This document shows positions 42,948-51,448 of a stretch of 64,000 nt of DNA, piece by piece. Made by a program: the position numbers and the translations under genes. How positions within the stretch are numbered: the stretch's first letter is position 1; each line of letters opens with the position of its first letter. The notes beneath the pieces are model-generated. The model saw only the letters and a list, made by a program, of their open reading frames with translations. It was not told the DNA's origin and ran no database searches. This DNA comes from Sphingopyxis sp. RIFCSPHIGHO2_12_FULL_65_19 (GTDB taxonomy: Bacteria; Pseudomonadota; Alphaproteobacteria; Sphingomonadales; Sphingomonadaceae): the NCBI RefSeq assembly GCF_001830555.1, contig NZ_MIAM01000017.1:31868-95867 (forward strand), in the 5' to 3' direction.

Positions 42948-43979
42948 TCAGGCGCGCGCCTTGGCTGCGGCCCGGACCTCCTGCGATCGGTCGAGCGCGA
43001 TAACGAGGATATCGTCGCCGTCGACGATGACGCCGACATTGTCCATGCCGACGAGCGACACGCGTTTTCCGGGCGCGCGGACGAGGCAATTGTGGCTGTC
43101 GTGTGCGAAAAGATCGTCGCTGCAAGCATTACCGGCTGCGTCGGCACCTGCGAGCGCGTGCACCGCCTGCCAGCTGCCTAGGTCCGACCAGCCCATCGAC
43201 ACGGGGACGACCGCGACGCGGGCGTCTTTCTCCATCACGGCATAGTCGATCGAATCTGACGGCGCCTGTTCGAACGGCGCGCTTGCCGCGTGCAGGGCAT
43301 CGCCATCGTGCAGCGCATTGGCGACCGCGGCTTCCGCCGCGCGATATATGGCCGGGCAATGCGTGAGCATCGCCTCGCGCATGCGACCGGCCCGGAAGAG
43401 GAAGATGCCGGCGTTCCAGCTGTAGCCACCCTCGCGAAGCATCGCTTCGGCATCGGCGAGCGGCGGCTTCTCGACGAAGCGGGCGACGGCAAATCCCACG
43501 TTGCCGAGCGGTGCGCCGCTGGCGATGTAGCCGAAGCCGGTGTCGGGCCGATCGGGGGCGATGCCGAATGTGACCAGCCAGTCGTCGCGCGCCAGATCGG
43601 CGGCTTTGGCGATGGCGCCCCGGAATGCGGCTACATCGGCGATGACATGATCGCTCGGCATGACGAGCAGCAGCACGTCATCGGCCGACGAAGCGACCGC
43701 GAGTGCGATGGCGGCAGCGGTGTTGCGCGCCGCGGGCTCGACGATCAGCCGAAGATCGCGACCCTCGGATTGCTCGCGCACCATCGCGACATGCTCGGCG
43801 CCGCACACGATGAGCGGCGCTAAAAAGCCGGCTCCGGTTGCCCGATCGAGCGTGCGGGCGAACAGGCTCTCCTTTCCGATGATATCCAGAAACTGTTTGG
43901 CACGCGCGCCGCGGGAAGCGGGCCAGAGGCGCGTACCCGCGCCGCCGCAAAGAATGACGGGCTGGATCGTCGCAGACAT
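42948..43979 (-). CDS. manC: mannose-1-phosphate guanylyltransferase
   Basis: 343 residues from ATG 43979 (GGAAGG upstream). Nucleotidyltransferase signature VILCGGAGTRLWPASR with KQFLDI, then VMPSDHVIAD, FVEKPPLADAEAML and WNAGIFLFRAG, and SDLGSWQAVHAL. The C-terminal cupin isomerase domain of bifunctional ManC/AlgA is missing, consistent with a separate manA gene at 35 kb. It makes GDP-mannose from GTP and mannose-1-phosphate. No operon partner. Confidence 0.92.
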   Translation of the reverse strand: MSATIQPVILCGGAGTRLWPASRGARAKQFLDIIGKESLFARTLDRATGAGFLAPLIVCGAEHVAMVREQSEGRDLRLIVEPAARNTAAAIALAVASSADDVLLLVMPSDHVIADVAAFRGAIAKAADLARDDWLVTFGIAPDRPDTGFGYIASGAPLGNVGFAVARFVEKPPLADAEAMLREGGYSWNAGIFLFRAGRMREAMLTHCPAIYRAAEAAVANALHDGDALHAASAPFEQAPSDSIDYAVMEKDARVAVVPVSMGWSDLGSWQAVHALAGADAAGNACSDDLFAHDSHNCLVRAPGKRVSLVGMDNVGVIVDGDDILVIALDRSQEVRAAAKARA

Positions 43980-44340
43980 AGGATCAACCTTCCAGGATCG
44001 GGCGGATGCGCGCGAGTTCGACCCGGTCGCGGCGCGCCGAGACCCTCCGCCGTTTTCGAAATTAGCGACCGGCTGGACCATGTCCGCACGAACGCCGCGC
44101 AAGCGAGCGAGTTGCCCCTGTTTCCGCAAAAAGGCCCGAAATACCGGGCGGATTAACGCAGGTTATACCGAATTCTCGCATGCGTGATCCGGATTGAGCG
44201 CGGTCAGCGTGTCCTGTTGCGCCGGAAAATTGCGAAGTCGGCGATAAGAATGCTTCAACGACGAAGATTGTGGAGGCTTGCCGGTCGGACTTCACTTCCG
44301 CCGCATGCAGCCCGCCGGGGCACCGGGGCGTTGAACAGGC

Positions 44341-44565
44341 ATGAACCAGAGCGACACCTTTCTGATGCTGGCCGGGCAAGAATTGAAATTCCTCTCCGAC
44401 CTCATCGCGCGGATCGATCAAGGACGTCTTGATCCTGTCGGCCTCGACCGGGAGGCCGCGATCCTCCTCCTGCGCGAGGTAGCGGCGGAGCGCCGAAGCC
44501 TAGTCGATCGCCTGAAATCTTATGAGGGTGAGGGCGGCGCTGCCTGGACCGGAGCGCCCGTATAG
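44341..44565 (+). CDS. small hypothetical protein
   Basis: 74 residues: MNQSDTFLMLAGQELKFLSDL, a helix IARIDQGRLDPVGLDREAAILLL and VAAERRSLVDRLKSYEG. All-helical with no signal. Not recognised. It is convergent with the 98-residue gene at 44602. The coding call rests on the intact frame and host-like codons. Confidence 0.45.
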   Translation: MNQSDTFLMLAGQELKFLSDLIARIDQGRLDPVGLDREAAILLLREVAAERRSLVDRLKSYEGEGGAAWTGAPV

Positions 44566-44601
44566 GGGCTCTTTGTCGGTCCTTGCTAATCTCGTCCGCC
44601 G

Positions 44602-44898
44602 CTATCCCTTGGCATTTCGGCGGCGCGTTTCCCAACCCTTTTTCGCGGCCGCCGATCGCTTTTCGCTGCTCTTGCCCGTACCGCTTTTGCGGCCACCTTT
44701 TCTCGAGGCTTCATGGGTATCGGGCTGGCCACGGCCGGAACCCGACTTGTTGCCGCCGCCCGACTCCTTGTTCACCGTTGCCCATGCGCGGCTCTCCGCT
44801 TCCTTCTTGCCGACGCCGCGCTTCTCATAACTTTCTTCGATATGCTCAGCCTTGCGCTTTTGCTTGTCGGTGTAGCTTGATTTGTCCCCACGGGGCAT
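44602..44898 (-). CDS. plasmid-stabilisation-annotated small basic protein
   Basis: 98 residues from ATG 44898 (GGGAG upstream). First half: DKSSYTDKQKRKAEHIEESYEKRG, then VGKKEAESRAWATVNKESGGG, a conserved pattern in proteobacteria usually annotated as plasmid stabilisation protein without evidence of plasmid function. The second half is a Lys/Gly/Arg-rich tail (EASRKGGRKSGTGKSS, AAAKKGWETRRR) suited to nucleic-acid binding. The EcfG-like promoter ahead of it suggests a chromosomal stress protein rather than a plasmid gene. Confidence 0.8.
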   Translation of the reverse strand: MPRGDKSSYTDKQKRKAEHIEESYEKRGVGKKEAESRAWATVNKESGGGNKSGSGRGQPDTHEASRKGGRKSGTGKSSEKRSAAAKKGWETRRRNAKG

Positions 44899-44929
44899 GA
44901 CAATTCTCCCTATCCGGCCCCCTTTGGTC

Positions 44930-44954
44930 AACCAACGGAACATCTTGGGGTTCC
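44930..44954 (-). promoter_or_regulatory. candidate EcfG promoter for the 98-residue basic protein
   Basis: Minus strand GGAAC, 16 bases, GGTT, about 30 bases before ATG 44898. Confidence 0.5.
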
Positions 44955-45088
44955 GCTAAAGACGCTAATCGGTGGCATGCAAGACCTCGCTTCCGGAGAC
45001 GGACACGAGCGCGCTGGCCGTGTCGGCACCGCGTGACAATCGTTGCGAGCGGCGGCGGCGCCCAGATATGATTGCCGCTCGGCGCGGT

Positions 45089-46024
45089 CTATCCGTTGAC
45101 GACCGTTCCGCCGTTCGGGTGGAGCACCTGGCCCGACATGTAGCTGCTGTCGTCGCACGCAAGAAAGAGGAAGCTCGGCGCGACCTCGTTGGGCTCTCCC
45201 GGTCGCTTCATCGGCGTCGTCTCGCCAAAACTTTCGACTTTTTTGGCTGGCGCTCCGCCGCGTGGATTGAGCGGGGTCCAGATCGGTCCGGGCGCGACCG
45301 CATTCACCCTGATGCCCTTCTCGATCAGATTCTCGCTGAGCGAGCGCGTGAAGGCGGTAATGGCGCCCTTGGTCGCACTATAGTCGAGCAGACCACCGCT
45401 CCCCTGATACATTGTCACGCTCGTGCAATTGATGATCGCCGCGCCTTTCTTGAGATGCGGCAGCGCAGCCTGCACAAGATAGAACATGCCGAAGATATTG
45501 GTGGCGAAGGTGCGCTGCAGCTGCTCCGGGCTGATGTCGCGAATATCGTCCGCCGGATGCTGTTCGCCCGCATTGTTGACGAGAACATCGATGCGCTTCA
45601 GCTTGCTCACGACCTTGTCGACGATAGTCTTTCCGGCGCTGGTTTTAGCCACGTCGGCCTTGACGAGGATCGCGGTGCGCCCTTCGGCGCCTACGAGCGA
45701 AGCCGTTTCCTCGGCATCGGCCTTGTTGCTCTTGTAAACGATTGCGATGTCCGCACCTTCGCGGGCGAACAATACGGCTACCGCGCGCCCGATCCCGCTG
45801 TCGCCGCCGGTCACGATCGCGACCTTGTCCTTGAGCCGGTCGGAACCGGCATAGCGCGGCTCCCATTTCGGCGCGCGGTCGAGATCGGATTCCCGGTCTT
45901 TCGGCGGCGTGCGGATCGTCTTCGTCTCGCCGACCTCCTTCCGCAGTTTCCTTGCCGCCGTCTGTTTTCCGCGCTTCTCGGACGCGGTTTCTCCGACCTT
46001 TCCGGCCTCTGATTTGCGTGCCAT
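45089..46024 (-). CDS. SDR family oxidoreductase with N-terminal extension (YghA/GsiB-like type)
   Basis: 311 residues. Residues 1-60 are a basic/acidic extension (KRGKQTAARKLRKE, PPKDRESDLDRAPKWEPRY). The SDR core has AIVTGGDSGIGRAVAVLF, DVLVNNAGEQ, the YSATK pair near residue 215 and APGPIWTPLNP. This arrangement matches the stress-linked SDRs annotated YghA or general stress protein 39. It stands alone next to small stress genes. Confidence 0.88.
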   Translation of the reverse strand: MARKSEAGKVGETASEKRGKQTAARKLRKEVGETKTIRTPPKDRESDLDRAPKWEPRYAGSDRLKDKVAIVTGGDSGIGRAVAVLFAREGADIAIVYKSNKADAEETASLVGAEGRTAILVKADVAKTSAGKTIVDKVVSKLKRIDVLVNNAGEQHPADDIRDISPEQLQRTFATNIFGMFYLVQAALPHLKKGAAIINCTSVTMYQGSGGLLDYSATKGAITAFTRSLSENLIEKGIRVNAVAPGPIWTPLNPRGGAPAKKVESFGETTPMKRPGEPNEVAPSFLFLACDDSSYMSGQVLHPNGGTVVNG

Positions 46025-46235
46025 TGCCGACTCCTCCTGTTCTGCCTGTCATCGACAAACCGGCGGGGCCTACACTTGGTTGCGGAGCTCTTGGCTCATG
46101 CCGAGCTGCGCTGCGGCGGAGCTGTCCGGTACATTCCATGGGCTGGACATGCGAGGCCGACTTTCTACCTATGCAGCGTTGCAATCCTTACCGCCCGGGG
46201 GCGCGCCCTGCGCTGCCGAAGCTGAGAGAAGAAGT

Positions 46236-46901
46236 TTGTCCAAGATCGTGAACGGTGCCAGCCTGCAACCTCGCTCCGGAGGCGCCCCCAAAAACATCGT
46301 GCTGCTGCTCCACGGCTTCGGGTCGAGCGGCTCCGACATGATTTCGCTGGCGCCGGAGTGGCAGGAGGCCTTGCCAGACACGCTGTTTCTTGCGCCGCAT
46401 GCACCGCAGCGATGTTCGATAATGGGCGGGGGCTACCAATGGTGGGGGCTGTCGGGTTTCGCCCCGGCGGCGTTGGCCGCAGGCGCTGCGTCGGCAGCGC
46501 CGGCGATCGACGCGTTCATCGATCGCAAGCTCGCGCAATATGACCTCAGCGAGGCCGATCTCGCCCTTGTGGGTTTCAGCCAGGGCACGATGATGGCGCT
46601 TCAGGTCGGCCTTCGCCGCCCCCGCGCCGTTGCCGCTATCGTCGGCTATTCGGGCATGCTCGCGGGCGCGGCGGATCTCGGGCATCATGTTCCGTCGAAA
46701 CCGCCAGTCCTGCTGGTGCACGGCACGGCCGACCCCGTCGTACCGATCGCGGCGCTGCACATGTCCGAGAGCCAGTTGAAGCGGCTCGGCGTCGAGGTCG
46801 AGACGCATATCTCCTACGGCGTCGCGCACAGCGTCGACCCGGTCGGACTGCGGACCGGCCGCGACTTCGTGACCGGCGCCTTTGTAAAAAGCTGCGGCTG
46901 A
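46236..46901 (+). CDS. phospholipase/carboxylesterase family hydrolase
   Basis: 221 residues if started at TTG 46236 (GAGAGAAGAAG upstream); the track ORF is longer but the extra part is not protein-like. Alpha/beta hydrolase: IVLLLHGFGSSGSDMISLA, nucleophile in LALVGFSQGTMMALQVG, Asp in HGTADPVVPI and His in SYGVAHSVDP. This is the YpfH/carboxylesterase 2 group acting on short esters or lysophospholipids. Start uncertain. Confidence 0.87.
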   Translation: MSKIVNGASLQPRSGGAPKNIVLLLHGFGSSGSDMISLAPEWQEALPDTLFLAPHAPQRCSIMGGGYQWWGLSGFAPAALAAGAASAAPAIDAFIDRKLAQYDLSEADLALVGFSQGTMMALQVGLRRPRAVAAIVGYSGMLAGAADLGHHVPSKPPVLLVHGTADPVVPIAALHMSESQLKRLGVEVETHISYGVAHSVDPVGLRTGRDFVTGAFVKSCG

Positions 46902-47008
46902 ACCGCGCAGCTTCGTCACGGCGGCATCGGGCGCACGGGTGTGGGCGAGCGACGCGGGGTGGCCGGGAAGGGAGAGGGGGGGCAGCCGCGGTGGGGTGGG
47001 AGCCGCGC

Positions 47009-47033
47009 GGAACTGCCGGGTGCAGCGGGCGTT
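47009..47033 (+). promoter_or_regulatory. EcfG promoter of the DUF1206 gene, exact consensus
   Basis: GGAAC at 47009, 16 bases, CGTT. Both elements match the EcfG consensus exactly; the start ATG 47067 is about 34 bases after the -10. Confidence 0.75.
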
Positions 47034-47066
47034 GGCCTGATAGGTCAACATTCGGGGACAGGCATT

Positions 47067-47858
47067 ATGAACAAGCTGCGGCGGCTCGAGACATTTGCGC
47101 GGACGGGGTGGTTCGCGCGCGGCGTCGTCTATTGCCTGCTGGCATGGATAGCGCTCACCGGTTCGTCGGCCGACGACGCCAGTCCGCAAGCTGTGTTCCG
47201 CTCGGTCCGCGATATGCCCGCTGGCTCGATCCTTCTTGCTTCTCTCGCGATGGGTCTGGCGCTTTACGGCGCCTATCGCCTGTACGGGGCGGCGCTCGAT
47301 AGCGAAAACAAGGGAACCGGTGCGAAGGGCGTCGCTGTGCGGATAGGCTATGCCGCGAGCGGCATCGCCCATTTCATTCTCGCCTGGGCGGCGCTTCGCC
47401 TTGCCTCGGGCGGCGGCGCCGAAGACGGCCGCGAGAAAGAGGCGGCGGGCATGCTGCTCGACCTGCCCCTCGGCGGCCTGCTCCTAGGGCTCGTCGGCGC
47501 CGCCTTCCTCGCGGCGGCCGTGCACCAGGCCGTCAAGGCCTGGACCACCGAATTTACAAAGGATCTCGATGCGGCAGCACCTGCATGGGCCGTGCCCGTC
47601 GGGCGGGCGGGTCTTGCGGCGCGCGCGGTCGTGTTCGCGGTCATCGGCGCCTCGCTCGTGCGCGGCGGCTGGTTCGGCGCTGCCCGCGAGGTCAAGGGCC
47701 TCGGCGACGCGCTCTCGGCGCTCACCGACAATCCGCCGCTCTATCTGCTCGTTGCCGCCGGGCTGTTCCTGTTCGGCGTACACAGCTTCGTCGAGGCCCG
47801 CTGGCGGCGGCTTCGCGATGAAGACATGATCGCGCGGATCATGGCAGCGCGACGCTGA
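47067..47858 (+). CDS. DUF1206 family membrane protein
   Basis: 263 residues with about six membrane helices arranged as three similar pairs. Each pair starts with a motif of the type RTGWFARGVVYCLLAW, GYAASGIAHFILAWAALRLA and RAGLAARAVVFAVIGASLV, so the protein appears to be a triple repeat, as known for DUF1206. The function is unknown. It has an exact EcfG promoter, and the next gene has one too. Confidence 0.85.
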   Translation: MNKLRRLETFARTGWFARGVVYCLLAWIALTGSSADDASPQAVFRSVRDMPAGSILLASLAMGLALYGAYRLYGAALDSENKGTGAKGVAVRIGYAASGIAHFILAWAALRLASGGGAEDGREKEAAGMLLDLPLGGLLLGLVGAAFLAAAVHQAVKAWTTEFTKDLDAAAPAWAVPVGRAGLAARAVVFAVIGASLVRGGWFGAAREVKGLGDALSALTDNPPLYLLVAAGLFLFGVHSFVEARWRRLRDEDMIARIMAARR

Positions 47859-47881
47859 CGATGCCCATAGCGCAGGCCTGC

Positions 47882-47906
47882 GGAACCCTGTGGGCTTCGC
47901 CGCGTT
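47882..47906 (+). promoter_or_regulatory. EcfG promoter of the small lipoprotein gene, exact consensus
   Basis: GGAAC at 47882, 16 bases, CGTT; both elements exact. The ATG follows at 47938. Confidence 0.75.
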
Positions 47907-47937
47907 AGCAGGGCAGTCATCAACAGGGAGAGTCTCG

Positions 47938-48213
47938 ATGAAAAAGCTGTTTGTAACCCTCGCCGCAACCTCGGCCCTCGCGCTCGGCGCCTGCCAGAGC
48001 CCCGCCGCCGACAAGGTCGAGGATCAGGCCGAAGCGAAGGCCGAGGCGATCGACGATCAGGCCGACGCGATGCCCGAAGGTCCCGCCAAAGAGGCGATGG
48101 AGCAGAAGGCCGATGTCGTCGAAGAGCAAGGCGAGGAAAAAGCCAACGCGATGGACGACAATGGCGAGATCGCTCCGTCCGAAACCGGCGTCGGCGACAC
48201 CCAGAAGAAATAA
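47938..48213 (+). CDS. small acidic lipoprotein
   Basis: 91 residues. Lipoprotein signal with lipobox ALGAC (Cys near residue 19). The mature chain is helical and highly acidic with Ala/Glu/Asp heptads (VEDQAEAKAEAIDDQADAM, MEQKADVVEEQGEEKANAM), probably a periplasmic coiled coil or disordered. Similar short acidic lipoproteins are common stress genes in sphingomonads. Exact EcfG promoter upstream and strong terminator downstream define a single-gene unit. Confidence 0.82.
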   Translation: MKKLFVTLAATSALALGACQSPAADKVEDQAEAKAEAIDDQADAMPEGPAKEAMEQKADVVEEQGEEKANAMDDNGEIAPSETGVGDTQKK

Positions 48214-48238
48214 GACTGCCTTCCCTAAGGGCAGGGTG

Positions 48239-48264
48239 AAGGGCGCCGGTTCCGGCGCCCTTTA
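48239..48264 (+). terminator. intrinsic terminator
   Basis: AAGGGCGCCGG-TT-CCGGCGCCCTT then TAT; perfect 11-bp stem after the lipoprotein gene. Confidence 0.8.
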
Positions 48265-48344
48265 TCGTTGCGGTGGCCCGGCCCGGGCTGCTGGCAGCTG
48301 GGGCCGCTGGGACAAGGCAAGGGAACGCGGTTCGGCGTCGCTTC

Positions 48345-49211
48345 TCAGCACAGCGTCCGATCGAGAAAGTCCCTGATCAGCGGGACAACCTCGTCGAGAT
48401 TGGTTTCGAGAAGCCAATGGCCGCCGTCTAGCATATGCAGCTCGGCCGCGGGGAGATCGCGCAAATAGGCGCGCGCAGACTTCTCGGGCATATAGAAATC
48501 CTGCGGACCCCAGACGATGAGCGTCGGCGGGTGGTGCTCGCGCAGATAGCGCCGATGCGCGCCGAACCACGAGCGGTTGGCCTTGAGGCCCCCGATAAGG
48601 TCGATCGCGATTTCGCGGCGCCGCGGAGTGATCAGCGACCAGTGCAGTTTCCAGAGGTCCGGCGGAATGCGCGGCACGAGATCGGGCCGCACGTCGTTCA
48701 GAAACTCCTCCCGAAAAACATCCTCGCTGATTGCCTTGCCGATCTCGGCGCGCATCTCGCGTTCGGGAAGCGACCAGCTCTTCTCTATCTCGGCATATTT
48801 GTCGCCCAGCGCATCCTCATAGGGAATGTCCCCATTCTGGATGATCTGCGCGAGGATGCGTTCAGGCTGCATGATCGCGACACGCGCGCCGATCGGCGAT
48901 CCGAAATCGTGAAGATAGAGCACAAAGCGCTCGACGCCGAGCGCACGCACGAACCCGTCGAGAAGCTGCGCATAGCCGTCGAAGCTATAGTCGAAATGCT
49001 CGGGCGTATCGCTGTAGCCCATGCCCGGATAATCGGGTGCGAGCAGCCGCCACCGATCGCCAAGCCGCGGCAGGAGATTGCGAAACTCGAACGACGAACA
49101 GGGATAGCCATGCGGCAGCAGCAGCACCGGAGCGTCGGGCGGTCCTGCCTCCCTGTAAAAGATATCAACTCCGCCGACATCGATCCGCCGATGGAGAGTT
49201 TCTCCGTTCAC
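48345..49211 (-). CDS. alpha/beta hydrolase (haloalkane dehalogenase/epoxide hydrolase type)
   Basis: 288 residues from GTG 49211, where AGGAG is eight bases upstream; the track start at 49232 has none. Oxyanion motif LLLPHGYPCSSFEFRNLL, nucleophile Asp in YLHDFGSPIGARVA, lid helices, late acid in WGPQDFYMP and His in LDGGHWLLE. An Asp nucleophile fits epoxide hydrolases and dehalogenases rather than esterases. The substrate is unknown. Convergent with the lipoprotein gene. Confidence 0.85.
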   Translation of the reverse strand: MNGETLHRRIDVGGVDIFYREAGPPDAPVLLLPHGYPCSSFEFRNLLPRLGDRWRLLAPDYPGMGYSDTPEHFDYSFDGYAQLLDGFVRALGVERFVLYLHDFGSPIGARVAIMQPERILAQIIQNGDIPYEDALGDKYAEIEKSWSLPEREMRAEIGKAISEDVFREEFLNDVRPDLVPRIPPDLWKLHWSLITPRRREIAIDLIGGLKANRSWFGAHRRYLREHHPPTLIVWGPQDFYMPEKSARAYLRDLPAAELHMLDGGHWLLETNLDEVVPLIRDFLDRTLC

Positions 49212-49236
49212 AGTCGATGCTCCTCGCGTCACGATC

Positions 49237-49641
49237 TCAAGGGGCTGGCAGTTTCACTTCGGGCAGCGCATCGAGGTCGGCCTTGGTCATGCTCGTCTCA
49301 AGATCGGTGTCGCCGCCGCGCACGATGGGCTTGAGGCCCTGCACCGGTACATGGACGTAGCGGTCGGGACCGACGCCTTCGAGCTCGACGAGGAGACGGT
49401 CCACCTTGTCGTCGGCGCCGCGCAGCACCTGCGATACGTCTCCGAGATCCTTCCCGTCCGCGCCGACGATATCGGCGTCGAGAAGTTGTGCCTCGCTGAG
49501 GCCGAGCGCCGCAGGGAGGGGGCCGGCGACCGTGGCGCTGGTCTCGGCTGCACGTTCCATCCTGTCCTCGGCAGCTTCCTGCTTGCTGTCGCAAGCGGCG
49601 AGAAAAAGTGCGGCGCCGGCACCGAGGATGAGGATGCGCAT
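49237..49641 (-). CDS. lipoprotein with PRC-barrel-like domain
   Basis: 134 residues from ATG 49641 (AAAGGA upstream). Lipobox AAC near residue 16 (GAGAALFLAACDSK). The mature part has a PRC-barrel-like pattern: ALGLSEAQLLDADIVGADGKDLGDVSQVLRG, VDRLLVELEGVGPDRYVHVP and a TKADLDALPEVKLP end. Such exported PRC proteins are frequent in sphingomonads. The gene lies 25 bases upstream of the hydrolase gene in the same direction, so both may be one unit. Confidence 0.8.
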   Translation of the reverse strand: MRILILGAGAALFLAACDSKQEAAEDRMERAAETSATVAGPLPAALGLSEAQLLDADIVGADGKDLGDVSQVLRGADDKVDRLLVELEGVGPDRYVHVPVQGLKPIVRGGDTDLETSMTKADLDALPEVKLPAP

Positions 49642-49786
49642 GTCTTGTCCTTTCAGTAGGGGATCGAGCTCCGGTTCGACGCGGCGGAACTCGAAATCGT
49701 CATGATCTGACCAGGAAACGCCCCGCTGCAAAAGCGGTTGCGATTTTGCCCCGTGTGGTTCTTGGGGCGCGGTCTTCATTTACGCC

Positions 49787-50269
49787 TCAGCCCGCCTCCG
49801 TGACCCCCTCGTCGAGCCCGCGCGTCTTCGGTCGCAGCGCCTTGTAGCGCGGAAGGAACGCAATCATCGGCATCCAGCTCGGCGCCTCGGCGGTATAAAG
49901 GTGGAAGGCTGGCGCAATCTCTTCGGGATCGTCCAGCGTCCCCGCCGCAATATCGATCTCATCGGCCTGGTGGCGCAGATGGATTGTTAGCGGCGAGCCG
50001 CACTTCCGGCAGAAGCTGCGCGTGCCGAAGCTGGTCGATGCGAAGCGTTCTATATGCTCTTCGCTCGCAAGGATGCGGTACCGGTCGAGATGGACCGTCG
50101 TAAAGACCATGCCGCCCGACCCCGAGACATGCTGACAGACACGGCAGTGACACCAGCCGCTATCATATGGCTTTTCTTCGAGGCGGTACCGAACCGCGCC
50201 GCAAGCGCAGCCCCCATCGAGCGAAACCTCTTCGGCGCTTGCACTATCGCTATCGGAAGCGTTCGGCAT
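49787..50269 (-). CDS. GFA family zinc protein
   Basis: 160 residues from ATG 50269; a GTG at 50350 would extend it. Cys ligands of the glutathione-dependent formaldehyde-activating (Gfa-like) fold are complete: GGCACGAVRY, WCHCRVCQHVSG and FCRKCGSPLTIHL. Despite the name, most family members do not act on formaldehyde; their substrate is unknown. It is in the same direction as the PNPOx-like gene upstream. Confidence 0.88.
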   Translation of the reverse strand: MPNASDSDSASAEEVSLDGGCACGAVRYRLEEKPYDSGWCHCRVCQHVSGSGGMVFTTVHLDRYRILASEEHIERFASTSFGTRSFCRKCGSPLTIHLRHQADEIDIAAGTLDDPEEIAPAFHLYTAEAPSWMPMIAFLPRYKALRPKTRGLDEGVTEAG

Positions 50270-50383
50270 GGAACTCGCCTTTCTCGCGGCGCGGGTATCG
50301 GAGAGGGTAATGGCAGACCGATGGGGTGGTGGCTTCTCTTTGTCCTTCACCGACCGGGAACCGTGGCGGGATGTCTTTCCTTG

Positions 50384-50815
50384 TCAGAGCTGAACTTCGC
50401 CCTCATCCTCCCCGTCCCAATAATGCGCGCGGGTGCCCGAGACCTTGATGAGGACGATCCCGGGCGTCTCGATACCGTCCGGCCACCAGCGTTCGAGTCC
50501 TTTCGTCCAATGTTCGGCGAATGCGGCCTTGTCGCGGATGAGCGTTGCGTGACCCTCGACGGCGAGGAAGAAGGGCCGCATGCCGAGCAGGCCCGATTTG
50601 CCCTGATAGCTCAGATTGACGTTCGGGTTGGCCGCGATATCGGCGACCATGAGGGACGTCTCGTCGGTGAAGAACCAGGCGTCGCCGTCATAATTGACTT
50701 CGCGATTGTTGCTCATCGGCCGCGACCCGATGGCGCCGCCCGCCGTGTGCGTGGCGAGCATCGCGAAGTCGATATCCTTCATCTTCTCGGAAAGCTGTTC
50801 GATCGTCATGGTCAT
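50384..50815 (-). CDS. pyridoxamine 5'-phosphate oxidase-like (general stress protein 26 type)
   Basis: 143 residues. Split-barrel flavin-binding fold: IEQLSEKMKDIDFAMLATHT, SRPMSNNREVNYDGDAWFFTDETSLMVADIAANP, VNLSYQGKSGLL and FLAVEGHATLIRD. It matches the GSP26-type general stress subgroup, which binds FMN or related cofactors. The final strand VSGTRAHYWD is also typical. Divergent control is not evident; AAAGG precedes the ATG. Confidence 0.88.
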   Translation of the reverse strand: MTMTIEQLSEKMKDIDFAMLATHTAGGAIGSRPMSNNREVNYDGDAWFFTDETSLMVADIAANPNVNLSYQGKSGLLGMRPFFLAVEGHATLIRDKAAFAEHWTKGLERWWPDGIETPGIVLIKVSGTRAHYWDGEDEGEVQL

Positions 50816-50908
50816 GGGAGGAGCCTTTTGTCTGGAGCGTCTGTAACTGCATCAATGCGCCGCGAAGGCGGGAGTTGCGGAGGGGGGGGCTGCGCCTCGC
50901 GGCTTGGG

Positions 50909-51448
50909 TCAGGGACCGGTCGCGGCGGTCCGGCTTTGCTGGCGCGGGGCGCGGATCGGGCGATATTCGCAGGTGATCGCGAGCTCGCGCCGCGGGGCGG
51001 GCACGAGATGGATGTGGAGCCGGGCTTCGGCGGCGACCGCGTCGAGCGCAAAGGCCTGCTCGGCCTCGTACATCTCGTCGCGGTGCGGCTGCACCCACTG
51101 CCGCACCGATGCGAGCGCGCGCGACTTCGCACGCGCGAGCGTGTCCGCCACAATGAAAAGATTGCGGTGGCGCTCGAGAAATTCGCCCCGGATATAGCCG
51201 CCTAGATTGACATAATAGAGCCGTTCGGGACCCTCGAACGGCGCGGTCTTCAAAACTATGTCATAGCCATCGGCGTGATCGATCTCGGCCCAGCAGTCGA
51301 TATGGAGGCTGCCCGGCGTGCCCCACCATTGGCTGCGGAGCGCATCATAAGTGTCGGTGATCGTGGGCGCGGCGACGAAGCGCATGTCGTGCAGCTCGAT
51401 ATTGGCGCCGGCCATCTCGCCGCCGACATATATGGCGAAGAGCTTCAC
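50909..51448 (-). CDS. DUF1543 domain protein
   Basis: 179 residues from GTG 51448, overlapping the stop of the large flavoprotein gene (GTGA). KLFAIYVGGEMAGANIELHDMRFV with the later ADGYDIVLKTAPFEGPERLYYVNLGGY is the DUF1543 pattern, a small alpha/beta domain of unknown function. The C-terminal half is more variable. Translational coupling to the FAD protein suggests a joint task; this pairing is worth testing. Confidence 0.82.
   Translation of the reverse strand: MKLFAIYVGGEMAGANIELHDMRFVAAPTITDTYDALRSQWWGTPGSLHIDCWAEIDHADGYDIVLKTAPFEGPERLYYVNLGGYIRGEFLERHRNLFIVADTLARAKSRALASVRQWVQPHRDEMYEAEQAFALDAVAAEARLHIHLVPAPRRELAITCEYRPIRAPRQQSRTAATGP

Noticed and set aside
41210-43003. 597-residue plus-strand ORF
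   Set aside because: Antisense of ligD and runs through the zinc-finger gene in another frame.
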